In this document: piece by piece, positions 8,186 through 17,018 of the stretch
Numbering within the stretch: position 1 is the stretch's first letter
Layout of the letters: the number at the start of each line of letters is the position of its first letter
Assembly (NCBI RefSeq): GCF_018130065.1
Contig: NZ_JAFCME010000009.1
Span: 186,001-250,000, forward strand
Source of the DNA: Bradyrhizobium sp. AUGA SZCCT0158
Lineage (GTDB): Bacteria > Pseudomonadota > Alphaproteobacteria > Rhizobiales > Xanthobacteraceae
DNA: 64,000 bases
Direction of reading: 5' to 3'
Notes under the pieces: model-generated
The model's database searches: none
What the model saw: the letters and a program-made list of their open reading frames with translations, nothing else
Told to the model about the DNA's origin: nothing
Made by a program: the position numbers and the translations under genes

Positions 8186-9613
8186 CTACCGCTCTCGCAG
8201 CGACTCCTGCTTGTATCGCGCTAGTGGCGACAGAAGGTAGCTGATGATCCTGCGCGTGCCAGTCTTGATTTCGACCGTCACCGCCATTCCGGGGCCGAGC
8301 TTGACGAGCTTGTCCTCCACCTGCATCTCCGGACGGTCGAGCGAAATGCGCGCGGCATATTCCAGTTCCTGACCTTTCGGCTCACTGCTGCTCTGCGCTG
8401 TACCCGATCCCCGGTCACTCGAACCGCTCTGCGGCCTGTCGCGCGTGATGGCATCCGACGACACGCTGATCACGTCGCCATGAAGGAGCCCATAACGCGT
8501 GAAGTTGAAGGTGTCGACCTTGATCTCGGCCTTCAGTCCTGGATGAACAAAGCCAATGTCGCGATTGGAGAGCATGGCCTCGATCTCAAGCTGGCTGTCG
8601 CTCGGAACCACCACAGCCAGCGCCTGCGCCGGGGTCACCACGCCTCCCACCGTATGAACGGCAAGTTGCTGCACGATACCGTCGACCGGTGCGGTCAGGC
8701 GCTGTAGTTTCGTACGTCGATCCGCCTTGACCACCTCCTGCGCGGCGTTCGCAGCCTTCTGCTCGGCCTTCGCGAGTGCGTCATAGGTCGTGCGACGATA
8801 CTCCGCTGCGGTCCTTTCCCTGGTTTCCTTCAGGAGCGCGGTGGCCGCGTCGGTTTCGAGCAGTCGACTTTGCTGCAAGACGAGGTCCTGCTGAAGGCCG
8901 ACCAGGTCCTGGTACTCCGAAAGGTAGATGACCTTCGAGGCCAATGCCTTCTCGACGAGGCCTTTGCGGATGTCGACGCGTTCCTGCAGCACGGGTATCG
9001 TCGCCTGCAGCTTCGCTGCGCTCGCCGACGTGGTCGCCCGTTCCGCTTCCTTCTGACCCAGCTGGCGCTCGATCTCCGCGAGCTTCGCGTTCTGTTCGGC
9101 GCGCTGGCTGATCAGGAACTGGCGATGCATTTCGACCTCGGCAGCGCTTGCGTTCTGCGGCGGCCGGAAGGCGGCGAGAGGATCCGCCGCCAGCGCCGCG
9201 CGCAGCCGCGCGACTTCGAGCTCGGCCGCAAGGAGATCGCTCTTTTGGCGCTCCTGGTCGGCTTCCGTCATCGTCGGGTCGAGCTCGATCAGGACGTCGC
9301 CGGCCTTGACGCGCTGTCCGTCGCGCACCTGGATGGCGCGGACAACGCCCGTTTCGAACGGCTGGATCAGCTTTGTGCGCCCACCCGGCACGATCTTGCC
9401 TGTCGCGGTGGCGACGATATCGACGCTGCCGAGCGACGCCCAAGCCAGCGCGACGCAGAAGAGTGCGATGATACTCGCCCCGATCGCACGCCCGATCGGC
9501 GAGGGGGGCGATTCGGTGATTTCGAGAGCCGCCGGCAGGAACGCAATTTCGTTCTCGCGCCGGCGAACTTCGGCTCTCGGAAATGCAACGACGTTTCGGT
9601 TAGCGGACGTCAT
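8186..9613 (-). CDS. HlyD-family type I secretion periplasmic adaptor
   Basis: A 475-residue membrane fusion protein. One transmembrane helix near residues 38-62 (GASIIALFCVALAWASLG) anchors it in the inner membrane. A lipoyl-like half-domain follows at GKIVPGGRTKLIQPFE and VKAGDVLIELDPT, then a long coiled-coil hairpin (about 110-300), then the second lipoyl half (LTAPVDGIVQQLAVHTVGG) and a beta-barrel end with RISLDRPEMQ. Such adaptors link an inner-membrane ABC exporter to a TolC-type outer-membrane channel. Its start overlaps the exporter gene's end by 14 bases, so the two are translationally coupled. No TolC gene is present, so a shared TolC encoded elsewhere is expected. Confidence 0.92.
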   Translation of the reverse strand: MTSANRNVVAFPRAEVRRRENEIAFLPAALEITESPPSPIGRAIGASIIALFCVALAWASLGSVDIVATATGKIVPGGRTKLIQPFETGVVRAIQVRDGQRVKAGDVLIELDPTMTEADQERQKSDLLAAELEVARLRAALAADPLAAFRPPQNASAAEVEMHRQFLISQRAEQNAKLAEIERQLGQKEAERATTSASAAKLQATIPVLQERVDIRKGLVEKALASKVIYLSEYQDLVGLQQDLVLQQSRLLETDAATALLKETRERTAAEYRRTTYDALAKAEQKAANAAQEVVKADRRTKLQRLTAPVDGIVQQLAVHTVGGVVTPAQALAVVVPSDSQLEIEAMLSNRDIGFVHPGLKAEIKVDTFNFTRYGLLHGDVISVSSDAITRDRPQSGSSDRGSGTAQSSSEPKGQELEYAARISLDRPEMQVEDKLVKLGPGMAVTVEIKTGTRRIISYLLSPLARYKQESLRER

Positions 9614-12332
9614 GGATACCAGCCTGCAAATAATGAAGGTTCGCGTAACGACCGTTGGTGCGGATCAGCTCATCATGGCTGCCGTCCTCAACAATCCGAC
9701 CATGCTCGATCGTGATGATCCGGTTCGCATTGCGCACGGTAGAGAGCCGGTGCGCGATGACGAAGACGGTCCGTCCGGCAGAGATTTGTTTCATGTTCTG
9801 CTGGATGGCGCGCTCGCTTTCGTAGTCCAGCGCACTTGTCGCCTCGTCGAAAATGAGGATGCGCGGATCGGTGATAAGTGCGCGCGCGATCGCGATGCGC
9901 TGGCGCTGCCCGCCGGACAGACTGCTGCCGCGTTCGCCCACCACGGTGTCGTAGCCCTCGGGCAGCTCAAGGATGAAGTCGTGAGCGCCGGCGAGCGATG
10001 CCGCCTCGATGACCCGATCCATCGGCATGGACGGATCGGCGAGCGCGATGTTCTCGCGAACCGAGCGGTTGAAGAGCACGTTCTCCTGCAGCACGACGCC
10101 TATCTGTCGTCGCAGCCAGCTCAGATCGACCATCGCGAGATCGACGCCGTCGACCAGCACGCGTCCGCTCTCCGGCACATAGAGGCGCTGGATCAGCTTG
10201 GTGATGGTGCTCTTGCCCGAGCCCGAGGAGCCCACGATGCCGACGACCTGGCCGGGTTCGACGCTGAAGGAGACGTTGTGCAGCACCTCGGGGCCGTCGA
10301 TGCGGTAGCGGAAGGTCGCGTGCTCGAATGTGACCTTGCCCCGAATCGCCGGCAGCGCGGCGCGGCCGGGATTGAAGCTCGGCTCAGGTATGGTGTTGAG
10401 GATGTCGCCGAGGCGATCGATCGACAGCCGGGCCTGATGGAAATCCTGCCAGATCTGTGCGAGCCGCAGCACCGGCGTGCTGACGCGCGCGGCCAGCATG
10501 TTGAACGCGACGAGCTCGCCGACCGTCAGCTCCCCGCCGATCACCAGCCTGGCGCCGAAGTAAAGGATTGCGGCGATGACCAGCTTGTTGATCATCTGGA
10601 CTGCCTGGCTCGCCGTATTGTTCAGGCTGAGCACGCGGAAGCTTGCGGCCACATAGCCGGCGAGTTGCTCCTCCCAGCGGCGTTGCATCTGCGGTTCGAC
10701 GGCCATGGCCTTCAGGGTTTCGACGCCCGTCACGCTCTCGACCAGGAAGGCCTGATTCTCGGAACCTCGATTGAACTTCTCATCGAGGCGCCGGCGAAAC
10801 AGCGGCGCAACGCCCGCGGAGATCCCGATGTAGAACGGGAAGGACGCCAGGACGATCAGCGTCAACGTCGTCGAGTAGTAGAACATTACCGCAAGGAAAA
10901 CGACCGTGAACAGCAGATCGATGACCAGCGTAAGCGCCGAGCTCGTCAGGAACTGGCGGATATTCTCGAGCTCGCGGACACGTGCCACCGAATCGCCGAC
11001 GCGGCGGGTCTGGAAATAGGCGATCGGCAGCGCCATCAGGTGACGAAACAGCCGGGCGCCGAGCTCAACGTCGATACGGTTTGTCGTGTGCGCGAACAGA
11101 TAGACGCGCAGCGTTTCGAGAATGGCCTCGAAGACGGTGAGGGCGACCAGGCCAATGATCAGCACGTCGAGCGTGCTCATGCTTCGATGCACGAGCACCT
11201 TGTCGATGACCACCTGGAAGAACAGCGGTGAGACGACGGCAAAGATCTGAATGAAGAACGAGGCGACCAGCACCTCGCTGAGCAGGCTGCGATACTTGTG
11301 GACTGCGCCGACAAACCAGCCGATGTCGAAGCGTCGGGAGAGGTCCGTCAGGCTCGCGCGCCGGGCCATCAGGATGATCTCGCCGTCCCAGATGGCCTCC
11401 AGTTCGGCCTGCGTCATGGTTTCGGGTCGGGGCGACAACGGGCGTTGAACGAGGAGATTGTCGTCGATCACTTTGCCGAGGATCAGAAATCCGCCGTCGC
11501 GCAGCACGGCGATTCCCGGCAGCGGGGTAACCGCAAGCCGACTCCAGCTCGTCCTCTGTACCCGTGCCTTGAGCCCGAAATCCTTGGCACAACGCAGGAT
11601 TTCGGTAACACCTACGCGCGCCGCGCCTACCCGATGGCGGATTTGACCCGGGTCGGCCGCGATACCATGGCTACGCAGCAATATCGTCAGCGCAATGAGC
11701 GCCGATTCATCGGCATTGTCGGATTCGGTACTCGCCACCGCGAGTTCGGTGTTTACCGGCGGGGAAGCAATATCGCCTCGAGCGGCGAAACGTCCGCGCA
11801 TCAAGGAATCGCGGGCTTTCATCAAGGCATCGCCAGGACGCATCAAAGGCCCGAGGGCACGCACCAGGACGTCCCCTGCACGGCGTGCAAGGTCAACGCC
11901 GCGGGTGCTGATGCCGGCGAGTGCATGAAGGACCCGATTAGCGACGGTCTGAGGTCCGGGCAGGATCAAACGACCGTCCCAGATTTCTTCGAATTCCGCG
12001 CGCGTCATCACCCGGGGATTTGACCAGGTCGGATGCAGCACAAGCGCACCCCTGTCGTCGACCTTTCCGAGAAGCAAAAATCCGCCGTCATGCAGCGATG
12101 CGATTCCAGGCAGCTGGATGCCCGCAAGTCGCTTCCAATGCGTCGTCCGCGAACCGAGATTGACGCCAAACTCGCGTGCACAGCGCAGCATTGCGCCGAT
12201 GCCGAATGCGTTGCTTCCGCATCGATCGCGGAGCTGGTCGGGCGCAGCGTCTACGCCATGAATCCGCAGGAACAGAGCCAAGGCTCGAAACCCCAGATCT
12301 GCGGCGTGGGCATTTCCATTCTGGATCGCCAT
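9600..12332 (-). CDS. HlyB-type type I secretion ABC exporter with duplicated C39-like domain
   Basis: A 910-residue exporter; HlyB and PrtD relatives have about 580-710. Residues about 14-127 and 208-323 are two copies of a C39-like domain, separated by an Arg/Ala-rich linker (about 130-205). Both contain the shared pieces PGIAxLxDGGFLxLGKV and AExExIWDGxxIL, and both lack the catalytic Cys, so they should bind substrate rather than cleave it. A six-helix membrane domain follows (about 335-620; FFQVVIDKVLVHRSMSTLD is typical of HlyB). The ATPase has Walker A GSSGSGKST, signature LSGGQRQR and Walker B ILIFDEATSAL. It exports an unfolded protein in one step with HlyD and TolC. The substrate gene lies immediately upstream. 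Confidence 0.92.
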   Translation of the reverse strand: MAIQNGNAHAADLGFRALALFLRIHGVDAAPDQLRDRCGSNAFGIGAMLRCAREFGVNLGSRTTHWKRLAGIQLPGIASLHDGGFLLLGKVDDRGALVLHPTWSNPRVMTRAEFEEIWDGRLILPGPQTVANRVLHALAGISTRGVDLARRAGDVLVRALGPLMRPGDALMKARDSLMRGRFAARGDIASPPVNTELAVASTESDNADESALIALTILLRSHGIAADPGQIRHRVGAARVGVTEILRCAKDFGLKARVQRTSWSRLAVTPLPGIAVLRDGGFLILGKVIDDNLLVQRPLSPRPETMTQAELEAIWDGEIILMARRASLTDLSRRFDIGWFVGAVHKYRSLLSEVLVASFFIQIFAVVSPLFFQVVIDKVLVHRSMSTLDVLIIGLVALTVFEAILETLRVYLFAHTTNRIDVELGARLFRHLMALPIAYFQTRRVGDSVARVRELENIRQFLTSSALTLVIDLLFTVVFLAVMFYYSTTLTLIVLASFPFYIGISAGVAPLFRRRLDEKFNRGSENQAFLVESVTGVETLKAMAVEPQMQRRWEEQLAGYVAASFRVLSLNNTASQAVQMINKLVIAAILYFGARLVIGGELTVGELVAFNMLAARVSTPVLRLAQIWQDFHQARLSIDRLGDILNTIPEPSFNPGRAALPAIRGKVTFEHATFRYRIDGPEVLHNVSFSVEPGQVVGIVGSSGSGKSTITKLIQRLYVPESGRVLVDGVDLAMVDLSWLRRQIGVVLQENVLFNRSVRENIALADPSMPMDRVIEAASLAGAHDFILELPEGYDTVVGERGSSLSGGQRQRIAIARALITDPRILIFDEATSALDYESERAIQQNMKQISAGRTVFVIAHRLSTVRNANRIITIEHGRIVEDGSHDELIRTNGRYANLHYLQAGIHDVR

Positions 12333-12410
12333 GTTGTTCTACTCAATCCTTCGCGGCTACCGACCGCTTCCGATGTTCCTTCTCATGCATTCCCAAATTT
12401 CGATGGTGGC

Positions 12411-12437
12411 GCACCCGGGCGACGAGCGCCCGGGTGC
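12411..12437 (-). terminator. Strong hairpin between substrate and exporter genes
   Basis: GCACCCGGGCG pairs perfectly with CGCCCGGGTGC across a five-base loop, an 11-bp GC-rich stem starting ten bases after the substrate stop codon. No T-run follows on the minus strand. Its place fits an attenuator or mRNA-processing hairpin that lets much more substrate than transporter be made, as in many type I secretion operons. Confidence 0.6.
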
Positions 12438-12446
12438 GGAAGCCGA

Positions 12447-14663
12447 TCAGGCAGGTGGTCTGGTGAGGAACGAAACCTGACCCAAAGTGGTGCCATTCGA
12501 TGTAGCCGCCACAATCTGACCGGGATCGACCCGGCCGGTGTTGGCGGCCATATACTGGTTCAGCAGCGCAAAGCCCTGGTTTGCCAGGGATCCTGCGGGA
12601 GTGCTGGTCGCAGGCGATAGATCGGTCACGTTGATCATCTGCGGCGCAGAGGTCGCAACTCCGCCGGCGGCAAAGTCGCCGATGCGGCTAAGCAACGCCG
12701 AACCCGGGCTCGTCGAAGACGCTGCGGTCGTGGTGGTCGCAGGTGCTGTGGCCGTGGCAATCCCCGGAGGAGCATTCGTCACGGAGATCGGCTGCGGTGC
12801 CGTCACCGTGCTGACGACTGGGGTAGAGGTCGAAGGCGCCATTACCGTGGGGGTCTGCGGCGTCGTGGTGGTCCAAGACGGCGCATCCGACAGGGTCATC
12901 CTCTGCGTCGCGGATGTCGTAACGGCGCCGGTGACCGGATCCTTGGCGGTTGCCGTCAACGTGATTGTGTCGACCGGATCACGCGAGCCTCGGTAGTAGT
13001 TGTGCAGCGTCAGTCCGCTGTCAACCTGTGCCTTCGTCAAGGTGATGTTTCTGCCACTGAACGTGTGACCGAGGCCGTCGGTGATCGTCTCGTACGACGC
13101 CAATCCCCTGATGTTCACGGTCACACTGTCGTTGGGATCGGTCGTTGACACCTTCACGCCCAGGTCGACCGTACCGCCCCTGCCGGCCACCGTGAGGGTG
13201 TGATCCGCGACGGCGAGGACCGGCGCGACCGAGGATGGAGACGTCGGTGATGTCGGGTTCGTCGGCGAGGTCGGGTTCGTCGGTGAGATCGGATCGACAT
13301 CGATCTGGAGACCGGTGAAGGTCTTCAACGCGCCCGAAAGGTTCGCCGCCAGGCCGGATGCATCCTTGATGCTCGCGCCGGTCAAATCGACGCCGGTGAT
13401 GGCAAGCGCCGAGGTATCGCGGTCGGTCGCCGCGACAGTCGTTTTGAAGGTGAGCGTGCTCGTGCCCGTCCCACCCACATAGGTGGCCTTGCCGCCATCA
13501 TTGAGCGACAGCGTAGGCGTACCGGTGACGGTCACGGCCTCGCTGAAGCCGAGCGTCAAGGTGATGGTATCGCCGACATGCTCGATTCCCGTCCCCGGTG
13601 AAGCGGACGCCTGCGTCACTGTCGGCGCGAGGTTTACCGGGTTGGTGGGGTTGGTGGGCGTGGTCGGCGTCGTCGGCGTCGTCGGTACGGTGGGGACCGG
13701 CGCCGAGCCGGTCGTGATGTGCAAATTGCTGTAATCCACCGTCATCGTTTCCGCGGCCGGCGAACGGTAGATGCCTTCCTTCCAATAGTACGATTGCCCG
13801 CTCCCGTATCCAATCGAGCCGTTATAATCGACGATCTGGACGCCATCTCTCCAAACATTGAGATAGCCATTTCCGTTGTTGTCGAAGTTGACCTGAATGT
13901 TCATGTCATAGGAGTGACCCCGCTGAATGGGGTTTGGATCCGTATAGACCGCCTTTGACGTTGTGCCCGACTGGCCCGGCTCCTGATAGCGCACCGTGAT
14001 CCGCATACGCTCGCCGACCATCTCGACAGCGAAGGGAACCGGACCGTCCGCGGGATGCTGGTGAAACTGGCCGAGGAGCAACCACGATGCCGTATTCGCC
14101 GCGCCCGGTTGTACCGTAAGCTGGTAATCCACGTTGATCTGGGTGCCCTGTGCATACTCCGGCACCATCCTGATCTCGGAACGCTCCGCACCCCTGTTTT
14201 GGGTAAGGTCGTTCCAACTCGAAGTGCTCCAATTATCCCCGGAGCGGAGCGAGAATCGCAGCGTGTGGGAATCGGGCGATGTCAGGCTCCATGACTCGTT
14301 CGCGTTCTGGACGCCCGCTCTCATCCCATCGACCGTTACGCTGGAACCAGAGGCACCCGAGAACGAGTTGATGTTCGGCACGATCGTCGCGCTGAGGGCC
14401 GCCGACGCCGGACTTGTGCCGGTTGCATCCGCACTCGTCGCGGTGAAGCTGTGAACGCCATCCGACAATGGCCTGGTTGCAAAGGACCACGCGCCGCTGC
14501 TGTTCGCCGTGGTGGTGCCGAGAAGCGTCGTGCCGTCGAATACGCGTATCGTGCTGTTTGCTCCAGCCGTCCCAGCCACCGTTAGCTCATTGTCGCTGGT
14601 GATTCTATCACCCGCAGTGAGGGTATCGGGAGAGATCGACTTGATTACAGGTGCGGAAGCCAT
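12447..14663 (-). CDS. Type I secreted multidomain protein with heparin-lyase-like jelly roll
   Basis: A 738-residue protein starting at ATG 14663, with AAAGGAT upstream; a longer in-frame start exists but lacks this site. It has no N-terminal signal peptide, as expected for an HlyB/HlyD substrate. An Ig-like domain (about 5-95) is followed by a jelly-roll region (about 100-320) with ERSEIRMVP, LLLGQFHQHP and YWKEGIYRS, which resemble the heparin lyase I/polysaccharide lyase family. Thr/Pro linkers (TPTTPTTPTNPTN, then TNPTSPTNPTSPTSP) separate a SwmB-like Ig domain (TLSLNDGGKATYVGGTGTS) and a further beta domain. The Ala/Ser/Thr-rich end probably carries the C-terminal secretion signal. No GGxGxD RTX repeats are seen. 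It may cut or bind the exopolysaccharide made next door. Confidence 0.75.
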   Translation of the reverse strand: MASAPVIKSISPDTLTAGDRITSDNELTVAGTAGANSTIRVFDGTTLLGTTTANSSGAWSFATRPLSDGVHSFTATSADATGTSPASAALSATIVPNINSFSGASGSSVTVDGMRAGVQNANESWSLTSPDSHTLRFSLRSGDNWSTSSWNDLTQNRGAERSEIRMVPEYAQGTQINVDYQLTVQPGAANTASWLLLGQFHQHPADGPVPFAVEMVGERMRITVRYQEPGQSGTTSKAVYTDPNPIQRGHSYDMNIQVNFDNNGNGYLNVWRDGVQIVDYNGSIGYGSGQSYYWKEGIYRSPAAETMTVDYSNLHITTGSAPVPTVPTTPTTPTTPTNPTNPVNLAPTVTQASASPGTGIEHVGDTITLTLGFSEAVTVTGTPTLSLNDGGKATYVGGTGTSTLTFKTTVAATDRDTSALAITGVDLTGASIKDASGLAANLSGALKTFTGLQIDVDPISPTNPTSPTNPTSPTSPSSVAPVLAVADHTLTVAGRGGTVDLGVKVSTTDPNDSVTVNIRGLASYETITDGLGHTFSGRNITLTKAQVDSGLTLHNYYRGSRDPVDTITLTATAKDPVTGAVTTSATQRMTLSDAPSWTTTTPQTPTVMAPSTSTPVVSTVTAPQPISVTNAPPGIATATAPATTTTAASSTSPGSALLSRIGDFAAGGVATSAPQMINVTDLSPATSTPAGSLANQGFALLNQYMAANTGRVDPGQIVAATSNGTTLGQVSFLTRPPA

Positions 14664-14690
14664 TCCGTTATCCTTTTGACGTTGAAGAGG

Positions 14691-14910
14691 GGTATTCCAC
14701 TGCCGTGCATCACGAAGGCACACGACATACCGCTGCTCGCAGCGCCTGGCACCGCGAGCACATTTCAAAGCATTGCAGCCTCGAACCGCGAGGGTATTTC
14801 ACTGCCGTGCATCACGATGGTGCACGACATACCGCTGCTCGCAGCGCCTAGCACCGCGAGCACTTTCAAAGCATTGCGCCTCGAACCGCGAGGATATTTC
14901 AAAGCAGTGG
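14691..14910. repeat. Two tandem ~100-bp direct repeats plus partial third
   Basis: Copy 1 spans 14691-14792 and copy 2 spans 14793-14892; they differ at only a few positions. A third copy breaks off after about 18 bases at 14893. Each copy starts GGTATTTCACTGCCGTGCAT and contains GCTCGC...GCGAGC, able to form a hairpin. The array lies just upstream of the type I substrate gene, in its likely promoter or leader region. No protein is supported here. Confidence 0.75.
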
Positions 14911-15027
14911 GATTTCGCCCCCCCGACTGCTGGTTGGCTGGTTAATAAGCAAAAATGGCGAAAAAACTTTCAAAGTATGATTTATACCCATGTATGTCGG
15001 CCTAATACGTCCCCATATCGGGTCGAT

Positions 15028-15600
15028 TCAAGGCACTCCCACGATTCTTCCTTCAGATTGCCTCGTCGTCAGCGTTGCGGGAGGTCGAAAGCGACGGCGC
15101 TTCAGATGTGCGAACAGCATCTCGATTCTTCTCCCGTTCGCGACGTCACATCGGCATAGATTCTGGCGATATCGCGCGCGATTTCTCGTGCGGTTTCGCG
15201 GGTCGAACGCGGGCTTGGCATCTTCTGAGAGCAACGGAGAATTTCGCGGGCGTCGCAGTTGGGTTTGCTGCGCGACAAGCAGTGTTGTCGCATCATTCCC
15301 GAGAGTGTCGGTCGAGGTCAGCTCCTTGCCGGCTGGGCAGATGTAAGTGTCGGGCCGTTGAGCGTAGGCGAAGTCTTCGCGCGAGCCCCGTCGGCAGGGG
15401 GCCAATCTATCGAACACCGGAATGTGCGGCTCGATCGCCAGCTCGCTTACCAACCAACCCAGCATCTCGGCTGACCCGCAGGCGCCGTCGGCCGCAAGGC
15501 GTTCGGAAGAGAGCTCAAGGCGTTCTCCGGCGGGCTCTATTCCTGGAGAAGGTCGAGTGTCCGGTACCGCGCCCTCGAGGCCGAGCCGCAGCAATTACGG
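15028..15600 (-). pseudogene. Decayed IS1182-type transposase fragment
   Basis: The minus strand carries broken pieces of a transposase in different frames. One frame gives GSAEMLGWLVSELAIEPHIP and REDFAYAQRPDTYICPAGKE. A second frame (around 15102-15260) gives ETAREIARDIARIYADVTSR. The first frame then resumes with RIEMLFAHLKRR. These match in order the C-terminal half of IS1182-family transposases as I remember them (gap in the middle, at least two frameshifts), so the gene is dead. No inverted repeats or complete element are visible. It separates the type I secretion operon from the exopolysaccharide locus. Confidence 0.75.
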
Positions 15601-15755
15601 CTGTGGTTGGTTGCGGCCCGCTCTGCTTGCATTCCATAACAACGGCAACTTGAAATTATAGCGCCACCGTACTCACAATTGGGTACCCACTCAGCCCCAG
15701 GTAACAATCCTTCTGCTTACACTTGCCTGGCAGGCTCCAAGGCTATTGTAGCGGG

Positions 15756-17018
15756 ATGAAAATTGCAGTGTTCGGACTTGGTTATGTTGGCATGACGGCG
15801 GCCGCCTGCCTCTCGAGGGATGGCCACGAAGTCATTGGTGTTGACGTCAGCGATGAAAAAGTGGCGATCGTCAATGCCGGTAAGTCGCCGATCACGGAGC
15901 CCGGTCTCGATGAGCTTGTGGCTCGTGCGATCAGGAAAGGTTTGCTGCTCGCGACGAAGGATGCGAGCCCGCATCTCGACAGTTGCGACATGGCCATAGT
16001 CTGTGTGGGAACGCCCAGTGCGCCGGACGGGTCTCACAATATGAGCTTTATTGTCGAGGTTTCCCATCAGCTCGCGGAGCTGGTCGGGCCCGCTCGAACG
16101 ACGACGTTGACGGTCGTATTTCGCTCGACGATGCGACCCGGCACGATCGAGGAGCTGGTGCTCCCGATCTTCGAGGAAGCGTTGAAAGACAGGATGGATC
16201 TGGTCGAGCTGGTCTACAATCCCGAGTTTCTGCGTGAATCGGTAGCGATCCAGGACTTCGTCAATCCGCCGAAGATCGTGATTGGGACGAAGGACGGGGG
16301 AAGGTGCTCAGCTCTTGACGAGTTGAACGCAAAAATCAAGGCGCCCGTCTTCTATACGACTTATCGCGCGGCAGAGATGACGAAATTCGTCGACAACACG
16401 TTTCACGCATTAAAGGTTGCGTTTGCCAACGAAGTTGGTCGCGTTTGCGATAAGCTCAATATCAGCGCAGCCACCGTCCACAACATCTTCGTCGCCGACA
16501 CGAAGCTCAACATCTCGCCATATTATTTGAGGCCGGGTGGCGCATTCGGCGGCTCATGCCTGCCGAAGGATGTTCGCGCACTCCAATACATCGCAAGCGA
16601 TGTTGGGGCGCATACGCACCTTGTGGATTCGCTTTTGAGGTCGAATGACGCGCACAAGAATTTTCTGTTTGAGAGCTGCGTGAAAACAGTCCGGGCCGGC
16701 GGACAGGTGCTCATGCTGGGGCTCGCCTTCAAGGACAACAGCGACGATCTTCGCGAGAGTCCCAATATCGACCTGGCGCGCAAATTCCTTCAGTCGCATA
16801 TCGGCTTGTCGATCTACGATCCTCACGTCGAGCCGTCCAAATTGTTGGGCCAGAATCTCGGCTATGCGTTCTCGAATTTGCCCGCACTCCGCAAACTGCT
16901 GGTCTCAAAGTCGGTCGCCGAGTCGGAGCTGTTCGACCTGGTCATCGACACCAGAGGATGGGCGAAGCAAATGGCGTTACGCACCAGGCGGGTCATCGAT
17001 GTTAACACTCTTTCGTGA
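15756..17018 (+). CDS. Nucleotide-sugar 6-dehydrogenase (GDP-mannose/UDP-glucose dehydrogenase family)
   Basis: A 420-residue cytoplasmic enzyme oxidising a sugar nucleotide to its uronic acid with 2 NAD+. The start at 15756 gives MKIAVFGLGYVGMT, the Rossmann fingerprint at the very N-terminus. Other blocks are VCVGTPSAPDGSH, VFRSTMRPGT, YNPEFLRES and the active-site Cys in GGAFGGSCLPKD. The SCLPKDVRAL wording is closer to AlgD-type GDP-mannose dehydrogenases than to most Ugd enzymes, but I would not commit to the substrate. It would supply a uronic acid for the neighbouring polysaccharide. It overlaps the next glycosyltransferase by 20 bases. This is the first gene of the exopolysaccharide locus. 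Confidence 0.88.
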   Translation: MKIAVFGLGYVGMTAAACLSRDGHEVIGVDVSDEKVAIVNAGKSPITEPGLDELVARAIRKGLLLATKDASPHLDSCDMAIVCVGTPSAPDGSHNMSFIVEVSHQLAELVGPARTTTLTVVFRSTMRPGTIEELVLPIFEEALKDRMDLVELVYNPEFLRESVAIQDFVNPPKIVIGTKDGGRCSALDELNAKIKAPVFYTTYRAAEMTKFVDNTFHALKVAFANEVGRVCDKLNISAATVHNIFVADTKLNISPYYLRPGGAFGGSCLPKDVRALQYIASDVGAHTHLVDSLLRSNDAHKNFLFESCVKTVRAGGQVLMLGLAFKDNSDDLRESPNIDLARKFLQSHIGLSIYDPHVEPSKLLGQNLGYAFSNLPALRKLLVSKSVAESELFDLVIDTRGWAKQMALRTRRVIDVNTLS

